Below are positions 16,988 to 27,196 of a DNA stretch of 64,000 nucleotides, in pieces. Each line of letters opens with the position of its first letter. Position 1 is the first letter of the stretch. The DNA is from Paenibacillus oryzisoli (GTDB lineage: Bacteria > Bacillota > Bacilli > Paenibacillales > NBRC-103111). The stretch covers positions 23,163 to 87,162 of the forward strand of contig NZ_LYPB01000085.1 of NCBI RefSeq assembly GCF_001653565.1, in the 5' to 3' direction. Under the pieces are notes generated by a model. It was not told the origin of the DNA and ran no database searches. It saw only the letters and a program-made list of their open reading frames with translations. Position numbers and translations under genes: made by a program.

Positions 16988-19900
16988 TTATTTATTATAA
17001 ATTCTATAAATGATCAAGGCGGCTTCGGCTCTTGTTGCATAACCAAGCGGATTCAACAAACTTTCGTTTCCTTGAATAATGCCTTCCTTGCTCATTGTCG
17101 CAACATCCTCAATGGCATACGCAGATACATCGGATTTATCTGTAAAAGCATTGAGATCAGCGCTTGCACCGACCGTAGTCAGCTTCTTCGCTGCTCGCAT
17201 CGCTCTAGCCGCAATAACCATCATATCCTGTCTGGAGATTGCCGTATTCGGGTTAAACTGGTTACCGCCACTTCCCTGTGTAATGCCGAGTTGCTTGGCA
17301 CTTGCCACAGCGTCGTAATAGTACGCAGCCTTGCTGACATCCTCAAAATTAGCATCGCTCTTCGTCGACAAGCCTAACGACTTCATCAAGAGCAACAAGA
17401 AGTCTGCTCGAGATATGTTTCTAGCGGGCTCAAATGACTTCTCGCTTGTTCCGCTAACGATCCCTTTTGCCGCCAATACTTCAATGGCATCTTGGGCCCA
17501 GCCATATTGGGCAAGATCGTCAAATTTCTTGAATGCATACGCTACGGCATATAAGCTAAAATGTGTCGTAGTAAAGCTGATCGTCCCCGTTACTGCGTTG
17601 TATCGGGCAGTCGGAACGGCCACCGCTTTCCCAGCACCGTCTATGTACCAAATCACGAGGTGCTCAGGATGTTTCAGTTCTTCGGCAGAAGGTGTGTAAG
17701 GAATGGATACCTCTACCGCCGCATCGGGATTGTTAAAAGCTATGTGCTTCCCATCTGCTGTAGCATGAAGCTCAATGACTGGTCTGTCTCCCGTCTGTGC
17801 CTTCACAGCATCAGGCAGTGTAGAAGGATCTGCAAAGCCGATTGTCAACCCAATTTCTTTCACACCAGCTGTACTGACATTCGCAAACATGTCGGTAGGA
17901 ACTCTGACATTCGCCGCGTCTGTAATAAACTCAAGTTGCTGAGCTGATTGTTCTTCTGTAAGTACAGCTGACGGGAGAACAAAGGTGTAAGCATTAGCAC
18001 CTTCCACCTTCGGCATATTGATCGAAATACGTTTCGTTCCCGTGGTATCTCCCTTTATCTGCTCCAACTCTTTCAGAAGGACACTCGAATCTATCGTGAT
18101 CTTCGCTTCACCAGTTTTCGTGTCAAGCGTCGACTTCTGTATGATGGAGTCACTTGGCGATGTTCCTGGCGTTGAACCATGACCCGGTGAATTACTAGGT
18201 GAATCATCGTCATCATTGTCTGGCACTGGCGTATTGCCGGCTGGTACTGTATACGTCACCGTTTCACTCGCATTGGATTGATGCCCCAAGTTATCATAGG
18301 CGACAATCGTGTAACGATATGTTTTGCCAGGTACCAGCTCACTCTCCGTAAAGGTAGTCATATAGGTGCTGCCGACTTCCAAACCGTCCCGATACACGAT
18401 GTAACCCACTTGCCCAGGGTCTACTTCTGTTAATTGTTGACTCGCTCGTTCTGCAGAGAGAATGCTAACAGGATTGTTCCGTTTTTTCATCATACTAGAT
18501 TCTATCACTGCGACAGGTGTACCGCTCGTAGAAGTCGTCACCCGATTGGATGCGTCAGAAGCAGCCCCTCCTTTCACCGCAGCGACTTTATAGTAGTAAG
18601 TTGTTTCACCCGTAAGTCCATTATCGGTAAAAGTCAGATCTGGCCCCGCATACACTTGCATGTAACCTTGGTCTGGACTAAGGGAACGGTAAAGCTTATA
18701 ACCGGCAGCTCCGGTAACCCCACCCCAAGTCAATTTGATACTTGAAGCTGTATTCACGCTTGCTGTCAGAGAAGTTGGTGCTACAGGCTTAAAATACGCT
18801 TTGACATTATCAAAGTCCAAGCTGCTCACATTATCAGCGGCTACCTTCACGCCGTAAACGGCTGTTGTCGCTGTTCTAAAGCCAAATTGACTCGCAGATG
18901 CCGTTGATGAACCATTAACAAATAAGTCAAATTTATTCGTACTCGTATTTAGAACAATTTTTGTCGTATACCATGTGCCATCGAAGACAACCGGAGAGAA
19001 TACCGACGTCTTGGAACTGCTGCTGGACGACTTATAGGCAAATATTTGGCTAGCACTAAAATAAGTATGCACCGCTCCAGCTCCAGCAGGCGTAATTATA
19101 ACAGGTATGTTTTTCCAATTCGCATTGGTTGGCAATACATCTGTTTCTATTGTTACGATTCCTTGAACGCCTTGAGCATCACCAAAACTTCTTATTGCAC
19201 TTGTCTCAAGCGCATTCCCACCAGTTAGTCTAACTGCATGACCAGGTGCTGCAGCATAAGTAGCATTCACAACCGTCACTGGTCTGTTTGTATCTTCCAC
19301 AATCGTCCAGCCTGCAGGATCTCCCCCGAGCGCATCGGTATCGAAATTGTCGTTGATCAGTGTTTGCACAACATTGAACGAAGATGAAACGACGTTGGAA
19401 TCCGCTGAATCTCCCTCTTCGTTAACGGCAACGACCTTGTACGAGTAGCTTGTGATTCCGTCAAGACTGTTGTCTTGAAAGGATGGACTATTTGTTGTAC
19501 CAAGCAATTCGAATTGATTGCCGTTTGCTGTGGATCTGAACACGGAGTAGCTCGCAGCATCCTTGCTCGCCTTCCAGCTTAGCTTGATTGAAGTCCCTGT
19601 GTTATCGCTTGCTAACAGCGCTTCTGGTGTAGTAGGTACACTCAAGCCAGATGCATTTTTGGTTGTCGTTGTCAGCAGACTTGATTCGGCCGAAATAGCG
19701 CTACCACTTAATGCCACCATTTTATAGTAATAGCTAGTTTTGGCAACTAAACCACTGTCCGTATAAGAACTGCTAGCGGGCACCTCGGCCGCCAGTTTAA
19801 ATCCTGTATCTGCCGATAGGGAACGATAAATCCGATAACTAGTAGCCTCAGTAACCGGCGTCCATGATAATTTCAGACTAGTACCTGTTTGTTCGCTTGC

Positions 19901-22900
19901 AGTTACATTTGTCGGAGCTAGCGGCACATAGGAAATCTTGACTTGATCCAGCTTCATGGAACTAGCAGTCCCACCCAAAGCAAATATAACTGTGTCGAGT
20001 TTATTAACCGGGCTTTCCCGGAATGACCACTGATTGCCTACAAGCTGATCATCGACGTACATATCAAATTTCTTCGTTGCCATATTTACAACGGCTTTTA
20101 ATTTGTATGACTTACTCAAATCCATTGGATTCAACAGATCAACTTTGGAAGACCCACTGTACCCCCATATCTTGTTGCTCTGCATAATAATGTTAACGGC
20201 GCGTTTGTTCGTTGCGCTATCTCGAAGATCAAGTACGGTCTTGTACTGAATATCATCTGCTTTCACCGTAACTTCCGCTGTCACAATGGCACCGGCAGGA
20301 ATACTCATTGCGTGGCTAATGGAAGGATCCCCTTGATAATTACTATATTTCTTTAGATAAACATAAGCGCTATTAGGCGTCTCTTCCTCTACCGTTGCCT
20401 CTGTTCCTGTTGGAAGCGTTGTTATCCAATTATGTTGGCCGGTCAATTCACCTCGTGTGAAGTCATCGAAATTATCTTCAACAACATTCGCTGACACGTT
20501 AAAGATTGTCGAAAGCGGTGCGGTAGCTGCCGACTCCCCTCCTGGGTTTACGGAAGCAATCTTGTAGTAGTAATTCATCCCTTCTTCCAAACCGGAATCG
20601 GTATAACTGGCACCTGTAATACTTGTTCCCACACCTGTTACTGGTTCGAAATTACCTGTTAATGAAGATGACCGATAGATCTTGTACTCCGTAGTCCCCG
20701 GCACTTCATTCCAAACTAGCGTAAGCGAGGTCCCCATATTCGTTATGACTTTCAATCCATTTGGCGGTAAAGGAACGGTCCAAGCTGAATGGATTTCTGA
20801 ATAAGCAGATATCCCTTTCTTGTTTACAGCTACGACTTTATACCAGTACTGACTGCCACTGCCTAAATTGGTGTCTGTATAGGTCGTAGCTCCAGGTTGA
20901 AGATCTAGAATAGAGTAATAATCGCCATCCTCCGAGTTAGAGCGATACAGCCTGTATCCCGTTGAATCTTCTACCCTATCCCAATTAACCGTAAGGCTAT
21001 TCACTGTATGACCGCTGATCGTTAGATTCGTAGGAGCAGTTAGAGGAGCATCTGCTTTGTCTACGGCATGCCAAGATAATTGAACGCCCTTCTCACCGTC
21101 TTGCGTGACCGTCAGACCTGTCGGAGCAGCAAGCTCCTCTTTCACGCCTGGCAAGCGGAATTTAGCTTGAAATGTCTTTCCTTTCGCATCCTTGACATTC
21201 ACGGAAATCTTGGCTTTACCATCTGCATGGTTCAAAGAAACGCCAGGATCAACTGAAACAATATCCCCGAAATCCGTATCTAAAAGAAGATCAATTGTCC
21301 CCACATTAGCCATTGTAGGATCAGAGACGGATATTTCCATATCCTTATCCGTTTTCTTAATCATAACCGAAGCTTTTTTGTTACTTGTAACCTGCTCGAC
21401 AGTCGTTAATCCATCTCTCCAGAAATTAATCCCTGTAATCCCTAATTTCGTTTCTTTAACTGCTTGCGCGTCGGGAGAATTCTCAATGACCTCGATATCG
21501 GGATGCGTAGAATAAGCTTCTACGTCCTCGCTTGATTTGCCCGGTAGGAGCACATAGGAATACGTCCCATTATTAGGATTCGTACCGTGATCCCACCACA
21601 AATTCAAGTAGGAACGAGTGGAATTACCTTTACTTCCACCCACATTCGTACTGAACCATTGATCTGTGCGGCTTTCACGCAATGCTTTAACAGAACCCGC
21701 ATTGGGGAAGAAGTACCCCACATCTGAACCCGGCACTTTACCTTGCAAATGAGCCCAGCTCACATCTGTCAACGTTTCACTCACACCCAGATTCTCTGAG
21801 TGTTGTTGACCGTTTACCGTAAACAGATTATCGCCATTCTCATTCAACTTACGATTCTCAATGATCGTCTCAACTTCCTTATCGTCGCTGGATGAAATAC
21901 CCGCTCCGAGTGCAACGATTTCATCATCGAACATAAACCAGGACTTCTTGGCCTCGAGTGTTGCTCCTGGACTCTTGAACTGCATGCCAGATACACCGTA
22001 CAGACCCGAAATTTCTGTTCCACCCACCCAGTTATACGGACTTAACTGACCTGATGCACTTTCCGAGTCATGGTTTACTGTTGTTCCTGGAAGACGGTAG
22101 CTGTTCACTGTCGGCCAGAAATCATCATCATATTGACTAGCATCCGCATTGTAGAGGTAGGTCATGCCATCGCCGGTGTGCCAACCTTTCAAATTTTCAC
22201 CATTAATGGATTCATAATTCGCTATACGGTTTGAAAACATGCTAATGCCGAATCCGTAGCCATTGCCCAAATGCACGGTTCGATCCATACTAGGATACTG
22301 CTTTTGCATAATAAGCTCGCCTCTAGGATGTACCGTATTGTCCTGCATCAGCTTCTTGAGTTCAACAATAAGTGAAATCGAGGACAGTGTTGGGTAAATA
22401 TCATCATACGTGTCTTGTTCAACCCAGTATTTCACCATACTTCTGTACGTTGCCGCTTCTTCAGCAGGAGCAAGGAGTGCTAATCTTACCAGGGAGCCGA
22501 TGACATTATGTCCTGCGTGCCCATTTCCTCTCGATATATATCTGCCTCTGACCATGTCCATCATTTCGCCGTCATAAACGAGCGGCTCGAAACCGTCAGA
22601 CACATGTTTATAAAAAACGGCTAAATTCGGATCAATGATCTCCCATGTCGACTGGCTTAGTATGTAGATCATCTTCGAAAGATTATCGAGCATACTGATG
22701 CCGTAACCACCGTTATAGGCGTATGTGTGATGTTGAATAAAGGAACCGTCCGAGTAGAAACCATCGTCAGTCTTTACATCCGCTAGCACTCTGCTCACAC
22801 CATTTCTAGCAGAGAACAGCACCGTAGAATTTTTACTAATCACACCATGAATCATCGTAATATTACAGAACGAAATTTGATTTGCACCCGTTGAAGCCGG

Positions 22901-23539
22901 ATTGTTCAGATCAGGGAGCATAAACTTGACTTGCTTCACAATAATAGCAAGCACCTCAGGTGAAAGCTCGTCATACAGCACAACACCAATGTTATCTAAG
23001 CTTGTCGGAGAAGCGATTTCCCAATCAAACCAGTTGTCATACCGCTGTGTTCGCGTTGGAAAACTTTCATTGTAACGGTTGGCATACATCCATTGGAGTC
23101 CGCTTTGAATATCCCCCAACAGCTCCGAGTTTCCTTGTAAACTTGACCCCCTTGTGCTGTAGGCGACAGCCATACTTTCAAGCCGCTGGAAGCTGCCGGA
23201 AACGTGAGCGGAAACTGGCTTTTCAATTTCAGCTGTATTCGGATCATCCACCGTATCTTTGGAAGAAGCTAAGTCACTCCATAAATAAGTTCTATCTGTG
23301 CTTCTAGCCATCGTAGCCCATGCGTTTTGAGCGTTTGCCGTGATGATATCAATCTTGGGGCGAATATCCGTATCCTCTGGATCATATGAGGATCCACCTG
23401 TGATAAAATCAAATAGTCTCTGTCTCAAGACATCGAACTCATCTGGCTCTGCTGCATTGGAATAATTAGGAACTAACATTAAGCACAAGAGCAGCACCAT
23501 CGCCCATATTCCCGTTTTACGTAAACGCTTTCTACTCAT
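16988..23539 (-). CDS. SLH-anchored polysaccharide lyase family 8 protein, multimodular
   Basis: A secreted protein of about 2183 residues. Signal peptide 1-30 ends SNA. The PL8 region (about 31-800) has NWFDWEI (170-176), DGSFIQHH...GGYG with H271 and Y280 nine residues apart as in hyaluronate lyase, and an arginine cluster RGRYISRGNGH (332-342). Then follow a cut-short fibronectin III start (803-830), full FN3 repeats (835-923, 925-1015), a LamG-like domain, two FN3, another LamG-like domain, two more FN3-like repeats, an Asp/Ser/Pro linker, a sandwich domain and three SLH domains in the last 190 residues. Activity would be eliminative cleavage of a uronate polymer (hyaluronan, chondroitin or xanthan type). 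Of two adjacent ATGs the second is better spaced from GGAGG. Confidence 0.92.
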   Translation of the reverse strand: MSRKRLRKTGIWAMVLLLCLMLVPNYSNAAEPDEFDVLRQRLFDFITGGSSYDPEDTDIRPKIDIITANAQNAWATMARSTDRTYLWSDLASSKDTVDDPNTAEIEKPVSAHVSGSFQRLESMAVAYSTRGSSLQGNSELLGDIQSGLQWMYANRYNESFPTRTQRYDNWFDWEIASPTSLDNIGVVLYDELSPEVLAIIVKQVKFMLPDLNNPASTGANQISFCNITMIHGVISKNSTVLFSARNGVSRVLADVKTDDGFYSDGSFIQHHTYAYNGGYGISMLDNLSKMIYILSQSTWEIIDPNLAVFYKHVSDGFEPLVYDGEMMDMVRGRYISRGNGHAGHNVIGSLVRLALLAPAEEAATYRSMVKYWVEQDTYDDIYPTLSSISLIVELKKLMQDNTVHPRGELIMQKQYPSMDRTVHLGNGYGFGISMFSNRIANYESINGENLKGWHTGDGMTYLYNADASQYDDDFWPTVNSYRLPGTTVNHDSESASGQLSPYNWVGGTEISGLYGVSGMQFKSPGATLEAKKSWFMFDDEIVALGAGISSSDDKEVETIIENRKLNENGDNLFTVNGQQHSENLGVSETLTDVSWAHLQGKVPGSDVGYFFPNAGSVKALRESRTDQWFSTNVGGSKGNSTRSYLNLWWDHGTNPNNGTYSYVLLPGKSSEDVEAYSTHPDIEVIENSPDAQAVKETKLGITGINFWRDGLTTVEQVTSNKKASVMIKKTDKDMEISVSDPTMANVGTIDLLLDTDFGDIVSVDPGVSLNHADGKAKISVNVKDAKGKTFQAKFRLPGVKEELAAPTGLTVTQDGEKGVQLSWHAVDKADAPLTAPTNLTISGHTVNSLTVNWDRVEDSTGYRLYRSNSEDGDYYSILDLQPGATTYTDTNLGSGSQYWYKVVAVNKKGISAYSEIHSAWTVPLPPNGLKVITNMGTSLTLVWNEVPGTTEYKIYRSSSLTGNFEPVTGVGTSITGASYTDSGLEEGMNYYYKIASVNPGGESAATAPLSTIFNVSANVVEDNFDDFTRGELTGQHNWITTLPTGTEATVEEETPNSAYVYLKKYSNYQGDPSISHAMSIPAGAIVTAEVTVKADDIQYKTVLDLRDSATNKRAVNIIMQSNKIWGYSGSSKVDLLNPMDLSKSYKLKAVVNMATKKFDMYVDDQLVGNQWSFRESPVNKLDTVIFALGGTASSMKLDQVKISYVPLAPTNVTASEQTGTSLKLSWTPVTEATSYRIYRSLSADTGFKLAAEVPASSSYTDSGLVAKTSYYYKMVALSGSAISAESSLLTTTTKNASGLSVPTTPEALLASDNTGTSIKLSWKASKDAASYSVFRSTANGNQFELLGTTNSPSFQDNSLDGITSYSYKVVAVNEEGDSADSNVVSSSFNVVQTLINDNFDTDALGGDPAGWTIVEDTNRPVTVVNATYAAAPGHAVRLTGGNALETSAIRSFGDAQGVQGIVTIETDVLPTNANWKNIPVIITPAGAGAVHTYFSASQIFAYKSSSSSSKTSVFSPVVFDGTWYTTKIVLNTSTNKFDLFVNGSSTASASQFGFRTATTAVYGVKVAADNVSSLDFDNVKAYFKPVAPTSLTASVNTASSIKLTWGGVTGAAGYKLYRSLSPDQGYMQVYAGPDLTFTDNGLTGETTYYYKVAAVKGGAASDASNRVTTSTSGTPVAVIESSMMKKRNNPVSILSAERASQQLTEVDPGQVGYIVYRDGLEVGSTYMTTFTESELVPGKTYRYTIVAYDNLGHQSNASETVTYTVPAGNTPVPDNDDDDSPSNSPGHGSTPGTSPSDSIIQKSTLDTKTGEAKITIDSSVLLKELEQIKGDTTGTKRISINMPKVEGANAYTFVLPSAVLTEEQSAQQLEFITDAANVRVPTDMFANVSTAGVKEIGLTIGFADPSTLPDAVKAQTGDRPVIELHATADGKHIAFNNPDAAVEVSIPYTPSAEELKHPEHLVIWYIDGAGKAVAVPTARYNAVTGTISFTTTHFSLYAVAYAFKKFDDLAQYGWAQDAIEVLAAKGIVSGTSEKSFEPARNISRADFLLLLMKSLGLSTKSDANFEDVSKAAYYYDAVASAKQLGITQGSGGNQFNPNTAISRQDMMVIAARAMRAAKKLTTVGASADLNAFTDKSDVSAYAIEDVATMSKEGIIQGNESLLNPLGYATRAEAALIIYRIYNK
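23519..23533. promoter_or_regulatory. cre-like catabolite site inside the PL8 gene start
   Basis: Matches the catabolite-repression consensus WTGNAANCGNWNNCW with one mismatch (C for T at position 2). It lies within codons 3-7 of the lyase gene, where CcpA could act as a roadblock. Confidence 0.35.
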
Positions 23540-23542
23540 CAT

Positions 23543-23850
23543 TTACCTCCTTGTTTGCACATTTTATTTGCATACTTCCTGATACCTAGACAACCTTAAT
23601 TCGATTTATCCCAGCCCGCAATATACACTTTTTAGAATGATTAACATAAACAATTAACAATTCTTCGTTTGATTAACACGCTTGTAATTAGAGCGTTTAT
23701 ACGTAGCGCTTTGGTTGTGAATGTCATCTAGGAATGAACTTCATCAATATAAGCAATCATTTGTACACATTTCGCAATGAAAACGATTCCACTTTCCTCC
23801 ACAATAAAGAAGAGATCGATATCGAGGCGTATTAAAGGAGTTCTATCCCC
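23543..23850. other. 308-base divergent promoter region of PL8 lyase and MATE genes
   Basis: AT-rich non-coding gap between two divergent genes. It holds the lyase ribosome site GGAGG (minus), the MATE ribosome site AAAGGAG (plus) and a full-match cre site at 23777-23791. No ORF with a ribosome site and no strong sigma-A promoter pair was identified. Confidence 0.6.
23777..23791. promoter_or_regulatory. cre site (CcpA box), full consensus match
   Basis: ATGAAAACGATTCCA fits every fixed position of WTGNAANCGNWNNCW. It lies 60 bases before the MATE start and about 240 bases upstream of the lyase, so it could repress either promoter when preferred sugars are present. Confidence 0.5.
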
Positions 23851-25200
23851 ATGACCAATCGGAAGAAGCTAGGTTTGTTTGCCATTACATGGCCTTTATT
23901 TATTGAATCGTCTCTTCTCGTGTTTATGAGAACCTCTGATACCTTCATCGTCAGTCATGTGTCGGATCAAGCTGTTGCCGCCGTTGGCGTCAGCAATCAA
24001 CTCATCATTTTTCTTTTTTTGTTGCTTCAAGTCATATCAACTGGTTCAGCTATCGTTATCTCTCAATATTTGGGTGCCAATAAAACCAAAGATGTCAAAA
24101 AATTTGCCGCTGGCGCCATCTCGCTCAATTGCATATTCGGCTTCTTCATCAGTGTGTGTATTGTTTGCTTCAGTAAACAGTTGCTGCAACCCTTCGGTTT
24201 GGAACCAGAAACGTTGGAGCAGGCACGAATATTCCTGTCGATTGTTGGAAGTGCCCTATTTATTCAAGCTATTAATCTGACCATCGCCGCCATAACGCAA
24301 GTGCACGGTTACACCAGATATACCATGGCGGTTAGCTTGGGAATCAACCTTGTGAATTTGACCGGCAGCATTTTATTTATATTCGGTCCATTCGGCTTTC
24401 CAAAGCTCGGCGTCCCTGGTGTCGCCATATCGGCCGTATTCAGTCAATTACTTGGACTGGTTATTTATAGCATGATTCTAACAAAGATCGTACGATTGAA
24501 CTTATCCTTTAGCGACTTTTATAAAGCGAGATTTGCAGAAATTAAAAAGATATTAACCATCGGTATTCCCACTGCCGGGAGCCAGCTTATATATTCCATC
24601 AGTCAATTGATGACGACATATTTTATTACACAGCTGGGTGCAGAGATGCTTTCCACGCGTATTTATACGCAAAACATAATGACGTTCATCATGGTGCTAG
24701 CCATTTCACTGGGACGTGGGACGCAAATCATCATAGGTCGATTAGTTGGTGCAGGTGAAAAGGAAGAAGCGTACCGACAATTATTTCGTAGCTTACGACT
24801 GAGTCTATTTCTTTCACTAGCCGCGGTTACGTTAACTGTTTTGTTCAGAAAACCACTGATCGGTATGTTCACGGATAACGTTGAAATCATTGCATTAGGG
24901 GCCTTTTTATTGACCTACGGTTTCCTCCTAGAGCCTGTTCGGTGTTTAAATATTGTGATTGGAGAAGCACTGCGTGCTACTGGTGACGCGAGATTCATTC
25001 TGCTAATCGGTTCATGTGTCATGTTGGGGCTGTGCGTTCCGCTAACCTATTGGGTGGGTGTCCATCTGGGGTACGGATTGGTAGGAATGTGGTGCGTGTT
25101 CATCATGGATGAAGGTGTCAGAGGGCTGCTGTTATTATTGCGTTGGCGAAGCAGAGCATGGGAGAAAAAAGTATTGGTGAGCAAGGAGGAAATGGCTTAG
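23851..25200 (+). CDS. MATE family efflux transporter
   Basis: A 449-residue polytopic membrane protein with about twelve hydrophobic segments arranged as two repeated halves. MATE features include TWPLFIESSLLVFMRTSDTF at the first helix and the conserved GVPGVAISAVFSQL near 190; the second half starts IGIPTAGSQLIYSISQL near 238. Members export cationic drugs or metabolites using sodium or proton gradients. The ATG has AAAGGAG nine bases upstream. It is a single-gene transcript ended by a strong hairpin. It may share catabolite control with the divergent lyase through the cre site; the substrate is unknown. Confidence 0.93.
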   Translation: MTNRKKLGLFAITWPLFIESSLLVFMRTSDTFIVSHVSDQAVAAVGVSNQLIIFLFLLLQVISTGSAIVISQYLGANKTKDVKKFAAGAISLNCIFGFFISVCIVCFSKQLLQPFGLEPETLEQARIFLSIVGSALFIQAINLTIAAITQVHGYTRYTMAVSLGINLVNLTGSILFIFGPFGFPKLGVPGVAISAVFSQLLGLVIYSMILTKIVRLNLSFSDFYKARFAEIKKILTIGIPTAGSQLIYSISQLMTTYFITQLGAEMLSTRIYTQNIMTFIMVLAISLGRGTQIIIGRLVGAGEKEEAYRQLFRSLRLSLFLSLAAVTLTVLFRKPLIGMFTDNVEIIALGAFLLTYGFLLEPVRCLNIVIGEALRATGDARFILLIGSCVMLGLCVPLTYWVGVHLGYGLVGMWCVFIMDEGVRGLLLLLRWRSRAWEKKVLVSKEEMA

Positions 25201-25225
25201 ATAGGACATATTCTCCCGATAACGC

Positions 25226-25272
25226 AATGAGACTGCCGTTCGATTTCACGGCAGTCTCATTACGTTTATTTA
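25226..25272 (+). terminator. Rho-independent terminator of the MATE gene
   Basis: A perfect 14-base stem AATGAGACTGCCGT / ACGGCAGTCTCATT with an eight-base loop, then ACGTTTATTTA. It starts 25 bases after the stop codon. Confidence 0.85.
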
Positions 25273-25304
25273 TGATCAGAACATGAGCGTTGGCGCAATA
25301 ACAG

Positions 25305-25409
25305 CTACGATTTCTTTTTTCTGGATAATTTGAATATCAATATAAAAATAAGAATAATGATTGCCACTGATAACAGTTGGAAAATTGCGGTACTCCATTC
25401 AAAGTGCAA
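25305..25409 (-). CDS. Very small single-helix membrane protein (34 residues)
   Basis: A TTG-initiated frame with GAGGG six bases upstream encodes 34 residues: a short polar start (HFEWSTAIF), one long hydrophobic helix (QLLSVAIIILIFILIF) and a basic end (KLSRKKKS). This matches the look of DUF4083-like Bacillota microproteins. It lies downstream of and in the same direction as the 79-residue membrane protein. Function is unknown; positive-inside topology puts the C-terminus in the cytosol. Confidence 0.6.
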   Translation of the reverse strand: MHFEWSTAIFQLLSVAIIILIFILIFKLSRKKKS

Positions 25410-25478
25410 TAGAAACCCTCATTTCATAAAGCAATATTCACCGATATGTTAAAAACTTTTCTTTCATCTGATTAACGA

Positions 25479-25718
25479 TCATCTCTGCTTTCTAAATTTA
25501 TGCACTACTATAATTAATTCAATTGTGCAATACGCTACTGTTAGAATACCAATAAAAGATAAAATATAGAGTATGCCTCTAACTGTTATATAAGCGATCG
25601 ACATGCTTTCGAAGAGACTTTGTATGGTATGAAGTGCGATCGGATTATTCAAACATATAAGAATTACTCCGGCTAAAACGCCATATAGCAAATTTTTGTG
25701 ATGATCCACAATCCACAA
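25479..25718 (-). CDS. Small hypothetical membrane protein
   Basis: A 79-residue protein with hydrophobic segments at about 10-27 and 42-72 and a basic tail HKFRKQR. The TTG start is three to four bases after GGAGGG; a GTG three codons later is better spaced (11 bases). No family recognised. It may be cotranscribed with the 34-residue protein downstream; both are membrane microproteins between the MATE and hydrolase genes. Confidence 0.6.
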   Translation of the reverse strand: MWIVDHHKNLLYGVLAGVILICLNNPIALHTIQSLFESMSIAYITVRGILYILSFIGILTVAYCTIELIIVVHKFRKQR

Positions 25719-25828
25719 AACCCTCCTTTTTATACAATTAATTACAGATCCATCTTTATTCGCCGTTTTGTTTCCATATTCCTCCTAGACTTTAATCCGG
25801 AAGGCTTCCAACTTCCATGCAGGTTACA

Positions 25829-26941
25829 TTATAGTACCTTAAGGAAGCTCTTAATTTCATTCCATGCTTCTCCGCTCCTAAATATGAAGTAGTGATCATC
25901 ACGATACATTGTCTTCATTGTCTTCTCTCCTCCCCAGTTCGCTACAAGGTTTTTAGAATATGCTATTGGTATATTTTTATCTAAGTCACCTGCTAAACAT
26001 AGCAATGGAGTTCTAATTAAAGAAGCCTTTTGGATAGAATGATAAGATTCTCCAATAAAATAAGACAACGGAAACATATTATGTAGCTGTAAAGCGTTTG
26101 ATAGTGATTTACCCTTTAACTTCGAATAATTATCATACGGGGAAACTAGGATTGTTCCTACAGTTGAGCGTTCACTTGACAAATTCACAGCGACTCCCGT
26201 TCCTAGACTGTATCCCATCGAGACAATTTTCTTAGTATCAATATCACTTCTTTTTGAAAAATAATCATAAATAGAATTGGCATCATTGTAAAGACTTCGC
26301 ATACTTGGTTGTCCTTCACTCAGTCCATACGATCTATAATTAATTAGTGCTACAGACCATCCATCTAAATCGTCAACAATCGATATCATATCAGACACTT
26401 CTTCGCTAGATCCGCCAAAATAGATAAGAAGCGGTGCTTCTTTAACACTCGAATTCTTTATAAGCCATCCGTACAAGTTTGTATTGTCAGGTGTGTTGAT
26501 TTTAATTTCTTCAACATCAGTGTAAAGTAACTTAATCTTTTCAGCAGTAGATTGATCTATCTGTTTAGGCTGGTAAACAAGATGATTAATTCTAATAAGT
26601 TCGTCGAGATTTTGGTATAAAAAGAGAAAAAGGATTACATATGTGCCAATTAATATAGATAAAATTAAGGATAGTACGGTTATTACTTTTGTTGAATTTC
26701 TTCGAACTGTTCTTAATAACAAAAGAGTTGTAAGTATAAAAAGAATAATGGAACAACCTGCGAAGATATTAATTGTAAGTGTATGTACCTTGAATATTTC
26801 TAAATCCCCTAGCTTTATTTGCTCTATAGTCTTAGCCCAAGAAGTAACTTTGCATGAGATAATAAATACTGTTATCCCCAGAACAGCCAACAAAGCAGAA
26901 ATACTATTAAACATATACAATGTTCTCTTGTTAATCCTCAA
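25829..26941 (-). CDS. Membrane-anchored alpha/beta hydrolase
   Basis: A 370-residue protein with three N-terminal membrane helices (about 8-30, 55-77, 86-109) and a serine hydrolase domain from about 150. The nucleophile elbow is GYSLG with S245; the acid is in GDLDKNIP near 318 and the histidine in DDHYFI near 349. The oxyanion region reads YFGGSSEE near 174. This layout matches BAAT/abhydrolase proteins with a membrane tether. The TTG start has GGAGGG six bases upstream. Lower G+C than its neighbours is apparent. The substrate is unknown. Confidence 0.85.
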   Translation of the reverse strand: MRINKRTLYMFNSISALLAVLGITVFIISCKVTSWAKTIEQIKLGDLEIFKVHTLTINIFAGCSIILFILTTLLLLRTVRRNSTKVITVLSLILSILIGTYVILFLFLYQNLDELIRINHLVYQPKQIDQSTAEKIKLLYTDVEEIKINTPDNTNLYGWLIKNSSVKEAPLLIYFGGSSEEVSDMISIVDDLDGWSVALINYRSYGLSEGQPSMRSLYNDANSIYDYFSKRSDIDTKKIVSMGYSLGTGVAVNLSSERSTVGTILVSPYDNYSKLKGKSLSNALQLHNMFPLSYFIGESYHSIQKASLIRTPLLCLAGDLDKNIPIAYSKNLVANWGGEKTMKTMYRDDHYFIFRSGEAWNEIKSFLKVL

Positions 26942-27111
26942 ATTTAACCCTCCATCCTGAAAAGTAAATGTTATAACATTGATTTTATATGCTATATATT
27001 GGAAATTGAATGAACTAATTTTACCTATACTACTAAAGAATTGACCTGATTTTCATTCATCAACCTTTATCGCATACTTGTTTCCATTTGCATTTACTCC
27101 TCTCGCCTAAA

Positions 27112-27143
27112 CAGAAAAAGGCAAGGGGAAGTCCCCCTTGCCT
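27112..27143 (-). terminator. Rho-independent terminator of the PepSY/FixH operon
   Basis: Minus-strand stem AGGCAAGGGG / CCCCTTGCCT followed by TTTTTCTGTTT, located 54 bases beyond the lipoprotein stop. Confidence 0.88.
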
Positions 27144-27196
27144 GATTCCGATTCTATGGCTCTAACCTACTTTCATTGGCACTTCCAGTATAAACA

